Translations under genes and position numbers: made by a program
Notes under the pieces: model-generated
Told to the model about the DNA's origin: nothing
Seen by the model: the letters and a program-made list of their open reading frames with translations, nothing else
Databases searched by the model: none
In this document: positions 8,618 through 16,813 of the stretch, in pieces
Position numbering within the stretch: the first letter of the stretch is position 1
How the letters are laid out: each line of letters begins with the position of its first letter
NCBI GenBank assembly: GCA_002479075.1
Contig: DLLG01000004.1
Location: 49,868 to 69,010 of the forward strand
Reading direction: 5' to 3'
Origin: Clostridiales bacterium UBA7568
GTDB lineage: Bacteria > Bacillota > Clostridia > Oscillospirales > CAG-272
Length of the DNA: 19,143 bases

Positions 8618-9247
8618 ATGGAGAACAACGCTCGGATAATTGAAATGCTGAAAGGCGAGGTTAAGAAGCTGCAATGCGAGCAGAGGTATCTGCATACGCT
8701 CAGCGTTTACGGTGAATGCAAAAAGCTGGCGGCGATATTTTCTCTTTCGGAGGGGGAAACGGAGCAGCTGCTTCGCGCTGCAATTCTGCACGATATAACA
8801 AAGGATATGGACGGGAAAGCCCAGATTGAGCTTTGCAAAAAATACGGGCTTGAGCCGCCGAAAAGCGAAAAGGACCCTATGCCGACCGTCCATCAGGACA
8901 CGGGGGCGTTCTTCGCAAGGGAGAAATTCGGAGATGAGATCGTCGATGATACCGTCTTTTATGCCATAGCGTCTCACACGACGGGCAGAGAAGGGATGAG
9001 CAATATCGATAAAATGCTTTTCCTTGCCGATTATATCGAGCCCCGCAGAAAATACAAATCCTGTATTGAAACAAGGGAATATTTATATTCCGAATGTGCA
9101 AAAATAAACAAAAACGATAAAGCGGCTCTTTTCAGACTTCTGACAAAAGCTGTGACGAATGTCATAGCGTCAACCGTGGAGTACCTTATGAGCAAAAGAC
9201 GGATGATAGATCACAGGATGATAATTGTCTGGAACAGTCTGATATAG
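8618..9247 (+). CDS. yqeK: YqeK family HD-domain hydrolase (symmetrical Ap4A hydrolase)
   Basis: YqeK-type enzymes cut diadenosine tetraphosphate symmetrically into two ADP and act in stress-nucleotide turnover. The 209-residue protein shows the HD superfamily metal ligands: H26, H58-D59 in ILHDITKD, H92 in VHQDTG, H120 in ASHTTG and D138 in FLADYIEP. The ATG at 8618 follows an AAAAGG (8601-8606) at the long spacing of 11 nt, so translation may be modest. The neighbours yhbY and rsfS are the classical yqe cluster partners, but nadD, normally directly upstream, is missing here. Confidence 0.93.
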   Translation: MENNARIIEMLKGEVKKLQCEQRYLHTLSVYGECKKLAAIFSLSEGETEQLLRAAILHDITKDMDGKAQIELCKKYGLEPPKSEKDPMPTVHQDTGAFFAREKFGDEIVDDTVFYAIASHTTGREGMSNIDKMLFLADYIEPRRKYKSCIETREYLYSECAKINKNDKAALFRLLTKAVTNVIASTVEYLMSKRRMIDHRMIIVWNSLI

Positions 9248-9266
9248 CCGAAAAGGCAGGTAAAAA

Positions 9267-10400
9267 TTGAACGGTAAAAATACAAGCGGCGACAGAAGAC
9301 AGCTCTCCGGAAAATTCGTAACGATAGTTACTCTTGCGGTCCTCGCCGCGCTCATAGTTGCAGTAGCGCTTTTTATGTCATTCTATAAACCCGGAGTTGA
9401 GGAGACGCCTCATTTCCCGACAGGAACAACAACCGCCGCCCCTCCGGATGTTACGACAACGGATGACAAACAGACCTCCGTTGACCCTTATAAGCGCAAA
9501 AAAGGCTATTACACCTTTCTCATCGCCGGCACGGACGCAATCTCAAACAATACGGACGTACTGATGCTTGCTTCTCTTGACACGCAGAAGGGCGAGATAA
9601 ATATTGTCCAGATACCGCGTGACACCTTTGTAAACAAGACGGTCGGCGGATACAGCAGCATTACAAGGGTAAACTCCGTTTATGCCGCGGCATATAACAG
9701 GAGCGTCAATTCGGGTACAAGGGGCGAGGCGGCAAGACATACCGCGATGAAGGATCTCAAATCGCGCCTTGAAGCGAGTCTCTGCGTAAACATTGATTAT
9801 TATGTTCTTGTCAATATAGAGTCGTTCCGGAAAATAGTCGATGCGGTCGGCGGGGTATGGTTTGATGTTCCGGAGGATATGGATTATGACGATCCGGAGC
9901 AGAATCTTTCGATTCATCTCCAAAAAGGGTACCAGCTCCTTGACGGCAAGGCGGCAGAGGGGCTTATACGTTTCAGACAGGGCTATGCAAGAGGAGATCT
10001 TGACAGAGTGTCCGTCCGCGCGGACTTTCTCACCGCAATGATGAAGCAGGTGAAGGAGAATATGACGGCGGACGCACTGGCGGCAATAGTCGGCGAGCTT
10101 CTGACATCTGTCGATACCTCCGTTCCGCTTACGGACGCAGTATACTTTGCGAGACAGCTCTATTCCGTTCCGTCTGACAGGATGAACGTGAAAACGCTTT
10201 CGGGAGCGTCTGTTATGAACCCGGCGACGGGCGTATGGAGCTATTACGTTATAAACAAGCGCAAAGCACTTGATGACATAAATAATTATCTCAACGTCTT
10301 TTCGGGAGACATTTCGGCAGGTCTGTTTGACGCAAAGGGCTTCTTTACGGACACCGCAAACGAATCCCACGCATATATAAACAACTATTATTTATCATAG
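9267..10400 (+). CDS. LytR-CpsA-Psr (LCP) family cell-wall glycopolymer ligase
   Basis: LCP proteins attach teichoic acids or capsule polymers to peptidoglycan on the outer face of the membrane. The 377-residue protein has a short cytoplasmic tail, one membrane helix (about 17-38), a Thr/Pro-rich linker (about 50-72) and an extracytoplasmic LCP domain. Key residues visible are D90 in IAGTDAISNNTD, R118 in IPRDT, VGGV (184-187) and the Arg-rich RFRQGYARGDLDR region (225-237). The start is TTG: AGG (9258-9260) lies 6 nt upstream and the next in-frame Met falls inside the membrane helix. An LCP gene between yqeK and rsfS is, as I recall, a Clostridia trait. Which polymer it transfers cannot be told. 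Confidence 0.93.
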   Translation: MNGKNTSGDRRQLSGKFVTIVTLAVLAALIVAVALFMSFYKPGVEETPHFPTGTTTAAPPDVTTTDDKQTSVDPYKRKKGYYTFLIAGTDAISNNTDVLMLASLDTQKGEINIVQIPRDTFVNKTVGGYSSITRVNSVYAAAYNRSVNSGTRGEAARHTAMKDLKSRLEASLCVNIDYYVLVNIESFRKIVDAVGGVWFDVPEDMDYDDPEQNLSIHLQKGYQLLDGKAAEGLIRFRQGYARGDLDRVSVRADFLTAMMKQVKENMTADALAAIVGELLTSVDTSVPLTDAVYFARQLYSVPSDRMNVKTLSGASVMNPATGVWSYYVINKRKALDDINNYLNVFSGDISAGLFDAKGFFTDTANESHAYINNYYLS

Positions 10401-10409
10401 GAGAGAACA

Positions 10410-10802
10410 ATGGACGAAAGCAAAAATGAAAAAATGACATCGCTTGCCGGGGCTTCTTCGGAGGAGATTGCCCGCGCGATAGCCGAGGTGCTGGACAATA
10501 TGAAGGCGCGCGACATAAAGCTGCTGCACGTTTCGGACAAAACCGTTATGACGGACTACTTCGTCATCTGCTCAGGAACATCGAACACGCAGATAAGAGC
10601 CCTTTCGGGAGAGGTTGAATACAAGCTCGGCGAAAGGGGCATAGCTCCGCTCCATATCGAGGGATATGACGGGGGAACCTGGATAGCGATGGATTATGCG
10701 CACGTTATGGTACACATTTTCAGCAGGGAGCAGAGAGAATTTTATAAGCTGGAAAAGCTCTGGGGCGATGCCTGCGAGGTGCCGCTGAATTTTGAAGATT
10801 AA
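10410..10802 (+). CDS. rsfS: Ribosomal silencing factor RsfS
   Basis: RsfS binds L14 on the 50S subunit and blocks joining with 30S, lowering translation when nutrients are short. The 130-residue protein carries the family core DYFVICSGTSN (49-59), IEGYDGG (83-89), W91, HVMVHIF (98-104) and FYKLEKLW (111-118). TAGGAGAG overlaps the LCP stop and lies 4-5 nt before the ATG, so the start is clear. It sits between the LCP gene and leuS, matching the clostridial yqe cluster. Confidence 0.96.
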   Translation: MDESKNEKMTSLAGASSEEIARAIAEVLDNMKARDIKLLHVSDKTVMTDYFVICSGTSNTQIRALSGEVEYKLGERGIAPLHIEGYDGGTWIAMDYAHVMVHIFSREQREFYKLEKLWGDACEVPLNFED

Positions 10803-10819
10803 GACACGGAGGAAAACAT

Positions 10820-13222
10820 ATGACATACGATTTCAAATCGATTGAGCCGAAATGGCAAAAGATCTGGGACGAAAAAAAGGCATTTTCCGCAGTTGACGGC
10901 TCGGAAAAGAAAAAGTTTTACGGGCTTGTCGAATTTCCTTATCCTTCGGGAGCGGGAATGCACGTCGGACATATCAAGGCGTACAGCGGGCTTGAAGTTA
11001 TTTCGAGAAAGAGAAGAATGGAGGGCTGTAACGTCCTCTTCCCGATGGGCTTTGACGCCTTCGGCCTTCCGACCGAAAACTACGCAATAAAGACAGGCAT
11101 ACATCCGAGAAAGGTTACGGACGCGAATATCGCAAAGTTTACCTCGCAGCTCCGCCGCGTCGGCTTCGCGTTCGACTGGGACAGAGTCGTCGATACGACG
11201 GACGAGGATTACTACAAATGGACGCAATGGATTTTCCTGAAAATGTTTGAAAACGGGCTTGTTTTCAGAGATACGGCGCTCGTAAACTATTGCCCCTCGT
11301 GCAAGGTCGTCCTTTCAAACGAGGACTCGCAGGGCGGCAAATGCGACGTTTGCCACAGCGACATAATACAGAAGTCAAAGGACGTATGGTATCTGCGCAT
11401 AACAAAATATGCGGACAGGCTCCTTTCCGGCCTTGACGAGGTTGATTATCTGCCGAATATAAAGCAGCAGCAGATAAACTGGATAGGCAAGTCGACAGGT
11501 GCGTTTGTAAACTTCACGCTTGCCGGTATTTACGAAAAGCTCCGCATTTATACAACTCGCCCCGACACGCTCTTCGGAGTTACGTTTATGGTTATGGCGC
11601 CGGAGCATCCGATCATAGAGAAATACAAGGACAGAATAAAGAATATCGACGCCGTTGAGGCATACAAGGCGGAATGCGCGAAAAAGACGGAATTCGAGCG
11701 CACGCAGCTTGTAAAGGATAAGACGGGTGTCAGAATTGACGGCATCTGCGCCGTAAACCCCGTAAACGGCAAGGAAATTCCGATATACATAGCGGACTAC
11801 GTTATGATGGGCTACGGCACGGGTGCGATTATGGCTGTTCCCGCGCACGACCAGCGTGACTACGATTTCGCAAAGACGTTCGGAATCGATATAATCGAGG
11901 TCATCAAGGGCGGAGACATAACAAAGGAAGCATATACAGAGGACGGAGAAATGGTCAATTCCGGCTTCCTTGACGGTATGACAAACAAGAAGGATTCTAT
12001 TGCGAAAATGCTGGAATACCTTGAGGAAAAGGGCATAGGCGAGGCAGGCGTTCAGTACAAGATGAAGGACTGGGCGTTCAACCGCCAGAGATACTGGGGC
12101 GAGCCTATACCGATCGTTCATTGCCCGCATTGCGGAATGGTACCCGTTCCGTATGACGAGCTTCCGCTCCGTCTGCCCGATATGCAGAATTTCGAGCCGG
12201 GACAGAACGGCGAAAGCCCGCTCGCAAAGATAGACAGCTTTGTAAACTGCAAGTGCCCGAAGTGCGGAGGTGACGCAAAGAGAGAAACGGACACAATGCC
12301 TCAATGGGCAGGGTCGTCCTGGTATTTCCTCCGTTATATCGACCCGCACAACGAAAACGCTCTGGCAGACCCCGAAAAGCTGAAATACTGGATGCCTGTT
12401 GACTGGTACAACGGCGGAATGGAACACGTCACAAGACATATGATTTATTCCCGCTTCTGGCATAAGTTCCTTTATGACATAGGCGCTGTTCCCTGTGACG
12501 AGCCTTATGCAAAGAGAACGGCGCAGGGACTCATCCTCGGACCGGACGGCGAGAAGATGTCAAAATCGAAGGGGAACGTTGTCGATCCCAACGATGTTGT
12601 CGACGAATACGGCGCGGACGTCCTCCGCACGTATGTCCTCTTTATGGGAGACTACACAAGCGCGGCTCCGTGGTCTGAATCGAGCGTGAGAGGCTGCAAG
12701 CGTTTCATCGAAAGAGTTTGGGGAATGCTCTTTATGACAAAGGGCAAGGGGACGACGGAAAAGCTGGAATCGGCTTTCCATAAGACGGTCAAGAAGGTCT
12801 CCTCGGACATCGAGCAGATGAAGTTCAACACGGCGATCGCCGCAATGATGTCGCTGACGAACGATATATATGAAAACGGAAGCCTGACGACGGATGAGCT
12901 CGGAATTTTCGTCCGCCTGCTCTGCCCGTTTGCTCCGCATATCTGCGAGGAGCTCTGGGAGAGACTCGGCGGCAAGGGACTTTGCTCTCTCGCTCCCTGG
13001 CCCGTTTACGATGAATCAAAGACGAAGGACGATACGGTAACGATTGCGGTTCAGATCTGCGGCAAGCTCCGCGATACGGTTCAGGCTCCCGTCGATTCCG
13101 ATCAGGCGACGGTCGAAGCGTTGGCAAAGGCGAGCGAGAAGATCGCAAAGGCGATTGAAGGCAAGCAGATTGTCAAAGAGATATACGTAAAGAACAAAAT
13201 TTTCAATATCGTCGTAAAATAA
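10820..13222 (+). CDS. leuS: Leucyl-tRNA synthetase
   Basis: Charges tRNA-Leu with leucine. The 800-residue class I enzyme shows the HIGH-type motif HVGH (48-51), a zinc knuckle with C158, C161, C175 and C178, and an editing (CP1) domain that includes TRPDTLFG and GTGAIMAVPAHDQRDYDF. Two further Cys-rich pairs (CPHCG and CPKCG) follow, then KMSKS (579-583), the anticodon-binding domain and a short C-terminal domain. The segment after HVGH reads IKAYSGLEV rather than the Bacillus-like PEGYTATD, a divergence I associate with clostridial LeuRS. CGGAGG lies about 7 nt before the ATG. No leader or T-box is seen; the gene sits 17 nt after rsfS and is probably read from the long operon. Confidence 0.98.
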   Translation: MTYDFKSIEPKWQKIWDEKKAFSAVDGSEKKKFYGLVEFPYPSGAGMHVGHIKAYSGLEVISRKRRMEGCNVLFPMGFDAFGLPTENYAIKTGIHPRKVTDANIAKFTSQLRRVGFAFDWDRVVDTTDEDYYKWTQWIFLKMFENGLVFRDTALVNYCPSCKVVLSNEDSQGGKCDVCHSDIIQKSKDVWYLRITKYADRLLSGLDEVDYLPNIKQQQINWIGKSTGAFVNFTLAGIYEKLRIYTTRPDTLFGVTFMVMAPEHPIIEKYKDRIKNIDAVEAYKAECAKKTEFERTQLVKDKTGVRIDGICAVNPVNGKEIPIYIADYVMMGYGTGAIMAVPAHDQRDYDFAKTFGIDIIEVIKGGDITKEAYTEDGEMVNSGFLDGMTNKKDSIAKMLEYLEEKGIGEAGVQYKMKDWAFNRQRYWGEPIPIVHCPHCGMVPVPYDELPLRLPDMQNFEPGQNGESPLAKIDSFVNCKCPKCGGDAKRETDTMPQWAGSSWYFLRYIDPHNENALADPEKLKYWMPVDWYNGGMEHVTRHMIYSRFWHKFLYDIGAVPCDEPYAKRTAQGLILGPDGEKMSKSKGNVVDPNDVVDEYGADVLRTYVLFMGDYTSAAPWSESSVRGCKRFIERVWGMLFMTKGKGTTEKLESAFHKTVKKVSSDIEQMKFNTAIAAMMSLTNDIYENGSLTTDELGIFVRLLCPFAPHICEELWERLGGKGLCSLAPWPVYDESKTKDDTVTIAVQICGKLRDTVQAPVDSDQATVEALAKASEKIAKAIEGKQIVKEIYVKNKIFNIVVK

Positions 13223-13246
13223 GCGCGAAAAACGATTTTTTTGCGC
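13223..13246 (+). terminator. Possible weak terminator hairpin after leuS
   Basis: GCGCGAAAAA (13223-13232) pairs with TTTTTTGCGC (13237-13246) over a CGAT loop: ten pairs including one G-T. It starts right after the leuS stop and lies before the next promoter, which is where a terminator is expected. There is no T-tract after the stem (AAAACGG follows), so termination is uncertain. Confidence 0.35.
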
Positions 13247-13285
13247 AAAACGGCTAAATATCCGAAAAATAAGTTAAAAATCTTA

Positions 13286-13314
13286 TTGACAAACTCTTTT
13301 TGCGGATATATAAT
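13286..13314 (+). promoter_or_regulatory. Perfect consensus sigma-A promoter for yceD-rpmF
   Basis: TTGACA (13286-13291), 17-nt spacer, TATAAT (13309-13314). Both boxes and the spacing match the consensus exactly. The transcript would begin near 13321, giving a leader of roughly 40 nt before the ATG at 13360. Such strength suits a ribosomal protein operon. Confidence 0.9.
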
Positions 13315-13359
13315 ATAAAGTGCTGAATTATGGTACAACAATTATCAGGCGGTGGAGCA

Positions 13360-13869
13360 ATGTATTTGGATCTGAAGCCCGTTTTGAGCGGGGAAACAAG
13401 AAAAATAACCTTTGCCCTCCCTCTTGACGCCGACGCTGTCGGCGAGATAAAAAAGCTCTTTCCCGATATAACGGACGTTTCGTCCGCTGATATTTCGGGC
13501 GAGGTCTGCAATATGTCGGGATATATGGTTCTGAGGGAAAACGCCCTTATAAAGTTCTCGGCATTGTGTGCCAGATGTGCAGAAACGGCAAATTCCGAGC
13601 TTTCGCTCTCCTTTGAAAAATGCGTTGCGACAGGAGATGTCTCAAAGGAAAACGACGATTACATTTTTCCGGAGGATACGAAGCTCGATATAACGGCGCC
13701 GCTTTTCGAGGAAATGCTCCTTGAAATGCCGTCGAAGATCCTCTGCCGAGAGGATTGCCGCGGACTTTGCCCGCGGTGCGGAAAGAACTTGAACGAAGGA
13801 GATTGCGGTTGCAAAAAGTCCGAGGGAGACCCGAGGCTTGCAATCCTCAAAACACTTCTCGATAAGTGA
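13360..13869 (+). CDS. yceD: YceD / DUF177 family protein, 23S rRNA accumulation factor
   Basis: DUF177 proteins are needed for normal 23S rRNA levels in E. coli and plastids, and the gene commonly precedes rpmF. The 169-residue protein has the family CxxC (C70, C73) followed by ELSLSFEK, and a Cys-rich tail with C129, C133, C137, C140, C149 and C151 around GLCPRCGKNLNEG, then DPRLAILKTLL. I chose the ATG at 13360: AGGCGGTG (13347-13354) lies 5 nt upstream, and an in-frame ATG at 13330 would be only about 9 nt from the expected transcript start with no binding site. It is cotranscribed with rpmF, 47 nt downstream. Confidence 0.92.
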   Translation: MYLDLKPVLSGETRKITFALPLDADAVGEIKKLFPDITDVSSADISGEVCNMSGYMVLRENALIKFSALCARCAETANSELSLSFEKCVATGDVSKENDDYIFPEDTKLDITAPLFEEMLLEMPSKILCREDCRGLCPRCGKNLNEGDCGCKKSEGDPRLAILKTLLDK

Positions 13870-13916
13870 TACGCAAGGCAACATATCATAGAAAAATAAT
13901 ATAGGAGGTCATCGAT

Positions 13917-14099
13917 ATGGCAGTACCGAAGAAAAAAGTCTCTAAGGCAAGAAGAGACAAAAGACGTTCCAGCGTCTGGAAACTCGATCTTCCCGGCATG
14001 ACAAAATGCCCCAAATGCGGTGAATATAATCTTGCACACAGAGTATGCAAGGCATGCGGAACATACAACGGCAAGGAAGTTATTAAAACAGACGACTGA
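13917..14099 (+). CDS. rpmF: 50S ribosomal protein L32
   Basis: A 60-residue component of the large subunit. It opens MAVPKKKVSKARRDKRR, the classic basic L32 N-terminus, and has a zinc ribbon with two CxxC pairs (CPKCG and CKACG). A strong AGGAGGT (13903-13909) lies 7 nt before the ATG. It carries all four zinc-binding Cys, so it is the C+ type. It is the second gene of the yceD-rpmF unit and is followed at once by a strong hairpin. Confidence 0.97.
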   Translation: MAVPKKKVSKARRDKRRSSVWKLDLPGMTKCPKCGEYNLAHRVCKACGTYNGKEVIKTDD

Positions 14100-14109
14100 T
14101 TGCAATCGG

Positions 14110-14150
14110 GGCAGGTATGAGCTTTTCATACCTGCCGAAATTGTTTTATT
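14110..14150 (+). terminator. Intrinsic terminator after rpmF
   Basis: GGCAGGTATGA (14110-14120) pairs perfectly with TCATACCTGCC (14126-14136) over a GCTTT loop, eleven pairs in all. An AAATTGTTTTATT tail follows, which is T-rich but interrupted. The next gene begins only 11 nt after the tail, with its ribosome binding site at 14151-14154, so partial read-through may feed it. Confidence 0.75.
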
Positions 14151-14161
14151 GAGGATTTTTT

Positions 14162-15463
14162 ATGGTTGAGATAACGGGCGTTGAAAAGGGCTCGCCCGCG
14201 GAAAAGGCGGGTATCAAAAAAGGCGACTACCTTATCAGCGTCGGCGATAAGAAAATTGCGGACGTTCTGGACTATCGCTTTTATATGTGCGAAAAAAGTC
14301 TGACGCTCGGCTTGCAGAGGGACGGGGAGGAATTTTCCGTCCGCATAAGAAAAGGCGAATATGACGACATCGGTCTGGACTTCGCGACTTATCTTATGGA
14401 CGAGAAGCGCAGGTGCGCAAACAACTGTATCTTCTGCTTCATCGACCAGAACCCCTGCGGAATGAGGGAGAGTATATATTTCAAGGATGACGACTCCCGC
14501 CTTTCCTTTTTGCAGGGCAACTATATAACGCTTACAAACCTCGGAGAGAGGGACATACGTCGTATAATAGATATGAAGATGTCGCCTGTGAATATCTCCG
14601 TGCACGCGATGAACCCCGAGCTGCGTGTTAAAATGCTGCGGAACAAAAACGCGGGCAAGGTGCTTGCGTACCTGAAAATGCTTGACGACGGCGGGATCAA
14701 TATGAACTGCCAGATTGTGCTTTGTCGCGGCATAAACGACGGAGCCGAGCTTGACAGAAGTATGCGCGAGCTTGCGGAATACAAAAATGTTCACAGCGCA
14801 TCGATTGTGCCCGCAGGGCTGACGCGTTACAGAGAGGGGCTTTACCCTCTGACTCTGTTTACTCCCGAGGAAGCGGGAAAGGTAATCGATCAGGTTGAGG
14901 CTTTTGCCGCGGAATGCGAAAAGAACCGCGGGGAAAAGATTTTCTATTGCGGGGACGAGCTTTATATCCGCGCGGGCAGAGAGCTTCCGGGGGGCGAGTA
15001 TTACGGCGACTACACGCAGATTGAAAACGGCGTCGGTATGATAACGTCGACGAAAGAGGAATATCTTGACGCGCTCGACCTTTGCGAGGAAGAACCGGAG
15101 CCGGAGGAAATATCAATGGCGACGGGCGTTGCCGCATACGGGCTGATCCGTTTTCTTGCGGATGAGACAATGAAAAAGTTTCCGCAGATAATAATTCACG
15201 TATATAAGATAATAAATCACTTTTTCGGCGAGAGCGTAACCGTCGCGGGACTTGTGACCGGCAAGGATCTTTCCGAGCAGGTAAGCGGCAAGCCGATCGG
15301 GCAAAGGATGCTCATCTCCGAGCATATGCTCCGTCACGGAGGGGACCTTTTCCTCTGCGGAATGAGCATAGACGAGCTTTCGGAAAAGCTTGGAGTGCCT
15401 GTCACGCCGTGCCCGGATGACGGCTACGAGCTTTTTGAAAGAGTTATAGGAAATATAAAATAA
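14162..15463 (+). CDS. DUF512 radical SAM-type protein with N-terminal PDZ domain (TIGR03279-like)
   Basis: A 433-residue protein with a PDZ-like start (about 1-60: SPAEKAGIKKGDYLISV), then a C85-x3-C89-x2-C92 iron-sulfur motif followed by FIDQNPCG, as in radical SAM proteins. The rest fits the DUF512 family: SVHAMNPELRVKMLRN, a GDELYIRAGRELP segment near 264-276, and a C-terminal MSIDELSEKLGVPV region. The biochemical role of the family is not established as far as I know. Its place directly upstream of der is well conserved in Clostridia and hints at a role near ribosome assembly or RNA; that is inference. GAGG (14151-14154) lies 7 nt before the ATG. No promoter is visible between the L32 terminator and this gene. 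Confidence 0.88.
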   Translation: MVEITGVEKGSPAEKAGIKKGDYLISVGDKKIADVLDYRFYMCEKSLTLGLQRDGEEFSVRIRKGEYDDIGLDFATYLMDEKRRCANNCIFCFIDQNPCGMRESIYFKDDDSRLSFLQGNYITLTNLGERDIRRIIDMKMSPVNISVHAMNPELRVKMLRNKNAGKVLAYLKMLDDGGINMNCQIVLCRGINDGAELDRSMRELAEYKNVHSASIVPAGLTRYREGLYPLTLFTPEEAGKVIDQVEAFAAECEKNRGEKIFYCGDELYIRAGRELPGGEYYGDYTQIENGVGMITSTKEEYLDALDLCEEEPEPEEISMATGVAAYGLIRFLADETMKKFPQIIIHVYKIINHFFGESVTVAGLVTGKDLSEQVSGKPIGQRMLISEHMLRHGGDLFLCGMSIDELSEKLGVPVTPCPDDGYELFERVIGNIK

Positions 15464-15473
15464 GGAGGAACAT

Positions 15474-16811
15474 ATGGCAAAGACTGTTGTTGCGATAGTG
15501 GGCAGGGCGAACGTCGGCAAGAGCACTCTTTTCAACAAGATAGCGGGGGAAAGAGTTTCAATAGTTGAGGACATTCCGGGCGTTACGCGGGACAGAATAT
15601 ATTATGACACCGAATGGAACGGCAAGCCCATTATGATGATCGATACGGGCGGTTTTGAGCCGACCTCCGAGGATACCATCAAATCGAAAATGCGCGAGCA
15701 GGCGCAGATAGCGATTGAGATGGCGGATGTTATCGTCTTTCTCTGCGACGTCCGTGCGGGCGTTACGGCGGATGACAGAGACATCGGCACAATGCTTATG
15801 AAGAGCGGCAAGCCCGTTATAGTCGCCGTAAACAAGGTGGACTCGATAGGCGCGCTGCCTATGGAATATTACGAATTTTATGAGCTCGGCTTTGACGGCG
15901 ACCCCGTTGCGCTTTCTTCGCTCCACGGCACCGGCACAGGCGACCTTCTTGACAGAATTCTGGAGCTTTCTCCCGTGGTTGACGCACCGGAGGAAGAGGA
16001 CGACGATACGATCAAGGTTGCTGTCATCGGAAAGCCGAACGCGGGCAAGAGCTCGCTTGTAAACAGAATCCTCGGCGAGGACAGAATGATCGTTTCGGAT
16101 ATAGCCGGAACGACAAGAGACGCTATCGACTCGAGAGTTGAGAACGAATACGGCAAGTATACCTTCATCGATACCGCCGGCATACGCCGACAGAGCAAGG
16201 TTACGGACAAAATTGAAAAATTCAGCGTTCTGCGCGCTCATTCGGCTGTCGAAAGGGCGGATGTCTGCCTTATAATGATCGACGCTTCCGAAGGGATAAC
16301 CGAGCAGGACGAGAAGATTGCCGGCCTTGCGCACGAGGGCGGCAAGGGGTCGATTATAGTTGTAAACAAATGGGATAAGATTGAAAAGGATAACGGCACC
16401 GTCAAAAAGTTCACGGACGATATTTATCTTGCGCTCTCATATATGACATATGCTCCGCTGATATTCATATCGGCAAAGACGGGGCAGAGAACGGAAAAGC
16501 TCTTTGAGAAGATAAATTTTGTTGCGGAAAAGAACGCTATGCGAATATCGACGGGTATGCTCAACGATGTCCTCAGCGACGCAATCTCCCGCGTCCAGCC
16601 TCCGACAGACAAGGGCAAGAGGCTGAAGATATATTATATGACGCAGGTATCGACAAAGCCGCCGACATTCGTTATTTTCTGCAACGACGCACAGCTCTTC
16701 CATTTCTCATATCAGAGATATATTGAAAACAAGCTCCGCGAGGTGTTCGGTTTTGAGGGTACGCCCATCAGATTTATCATCCGCGAGCGTTCGGACGAGG
16801 ATAAGGATTGA
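15474..16811 (+). CDS. der: Ribosome biogenesis GTPase Der (EngA)
   Basis: Der is an essential GTPase with two G domains in tandem that helps mature the 50S subunit. The 445-residue protein has first-domain motifs GRANVGKS (10-17), DTGG and NKVD, then second-domain motifs GKPNAGKS (186-193), DTAGIRR and NKWD (298-301), and finishes with the KH-like domain (about 355-445). A very strong AAGGAGGAA overlaps the upstream stop and sits 3-4 nt from the ATG. The order DUF512-der-plsY is common in Clostridia. Confidence 0.98.
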   Translation: MAKTVVAIVGRANVGKSTLFNKIAGERVSIVEDIPGVTRDRIYYDTEWNGKPIMMIDTGGFEPTSEDTIKSKMREQAQIAIEMADVIVFLCDVRAGVTADDRDIGTMLMKSGKPVIVAVNKVDSIGALPMEYYEFYELGFDGDPVALSSLHGTGTGDLLDRILELSPVVDAPEEEDDDTIKVAVIGKPNAGKSSLVNRILGEDRMIVSDIAGTTRDAIDSRVENEYGKYTFIDTAGIRRQSKVTDKIEKFSVLRAHSAVERADVCLIMIDASEGITEQDEKIAGLAHEGGKGSIIVVNKWDKIEKDNGTVKKFTDDIYLALSYMTYAPLIFISAKTGQRTEKLFEKINFVAEKNAMRISTGMLNDVLSDAISRVQPPTDKGKRLKIYYMTQVSTKPPTFVIFCNDAQLFHFSYQRYIENKLREVFGFEGTPIRFIIRERSDEDKD

Positions 16812-16813
16812 TT

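Noticed and set aside
13330..13359. Upstream in-frame ATG for yceD
   Set aside because: It would lie about 9 nt from the expected transcript start with no ribosome binding site; the ATG at 13360 has AGGCGGTG at 5 nt.
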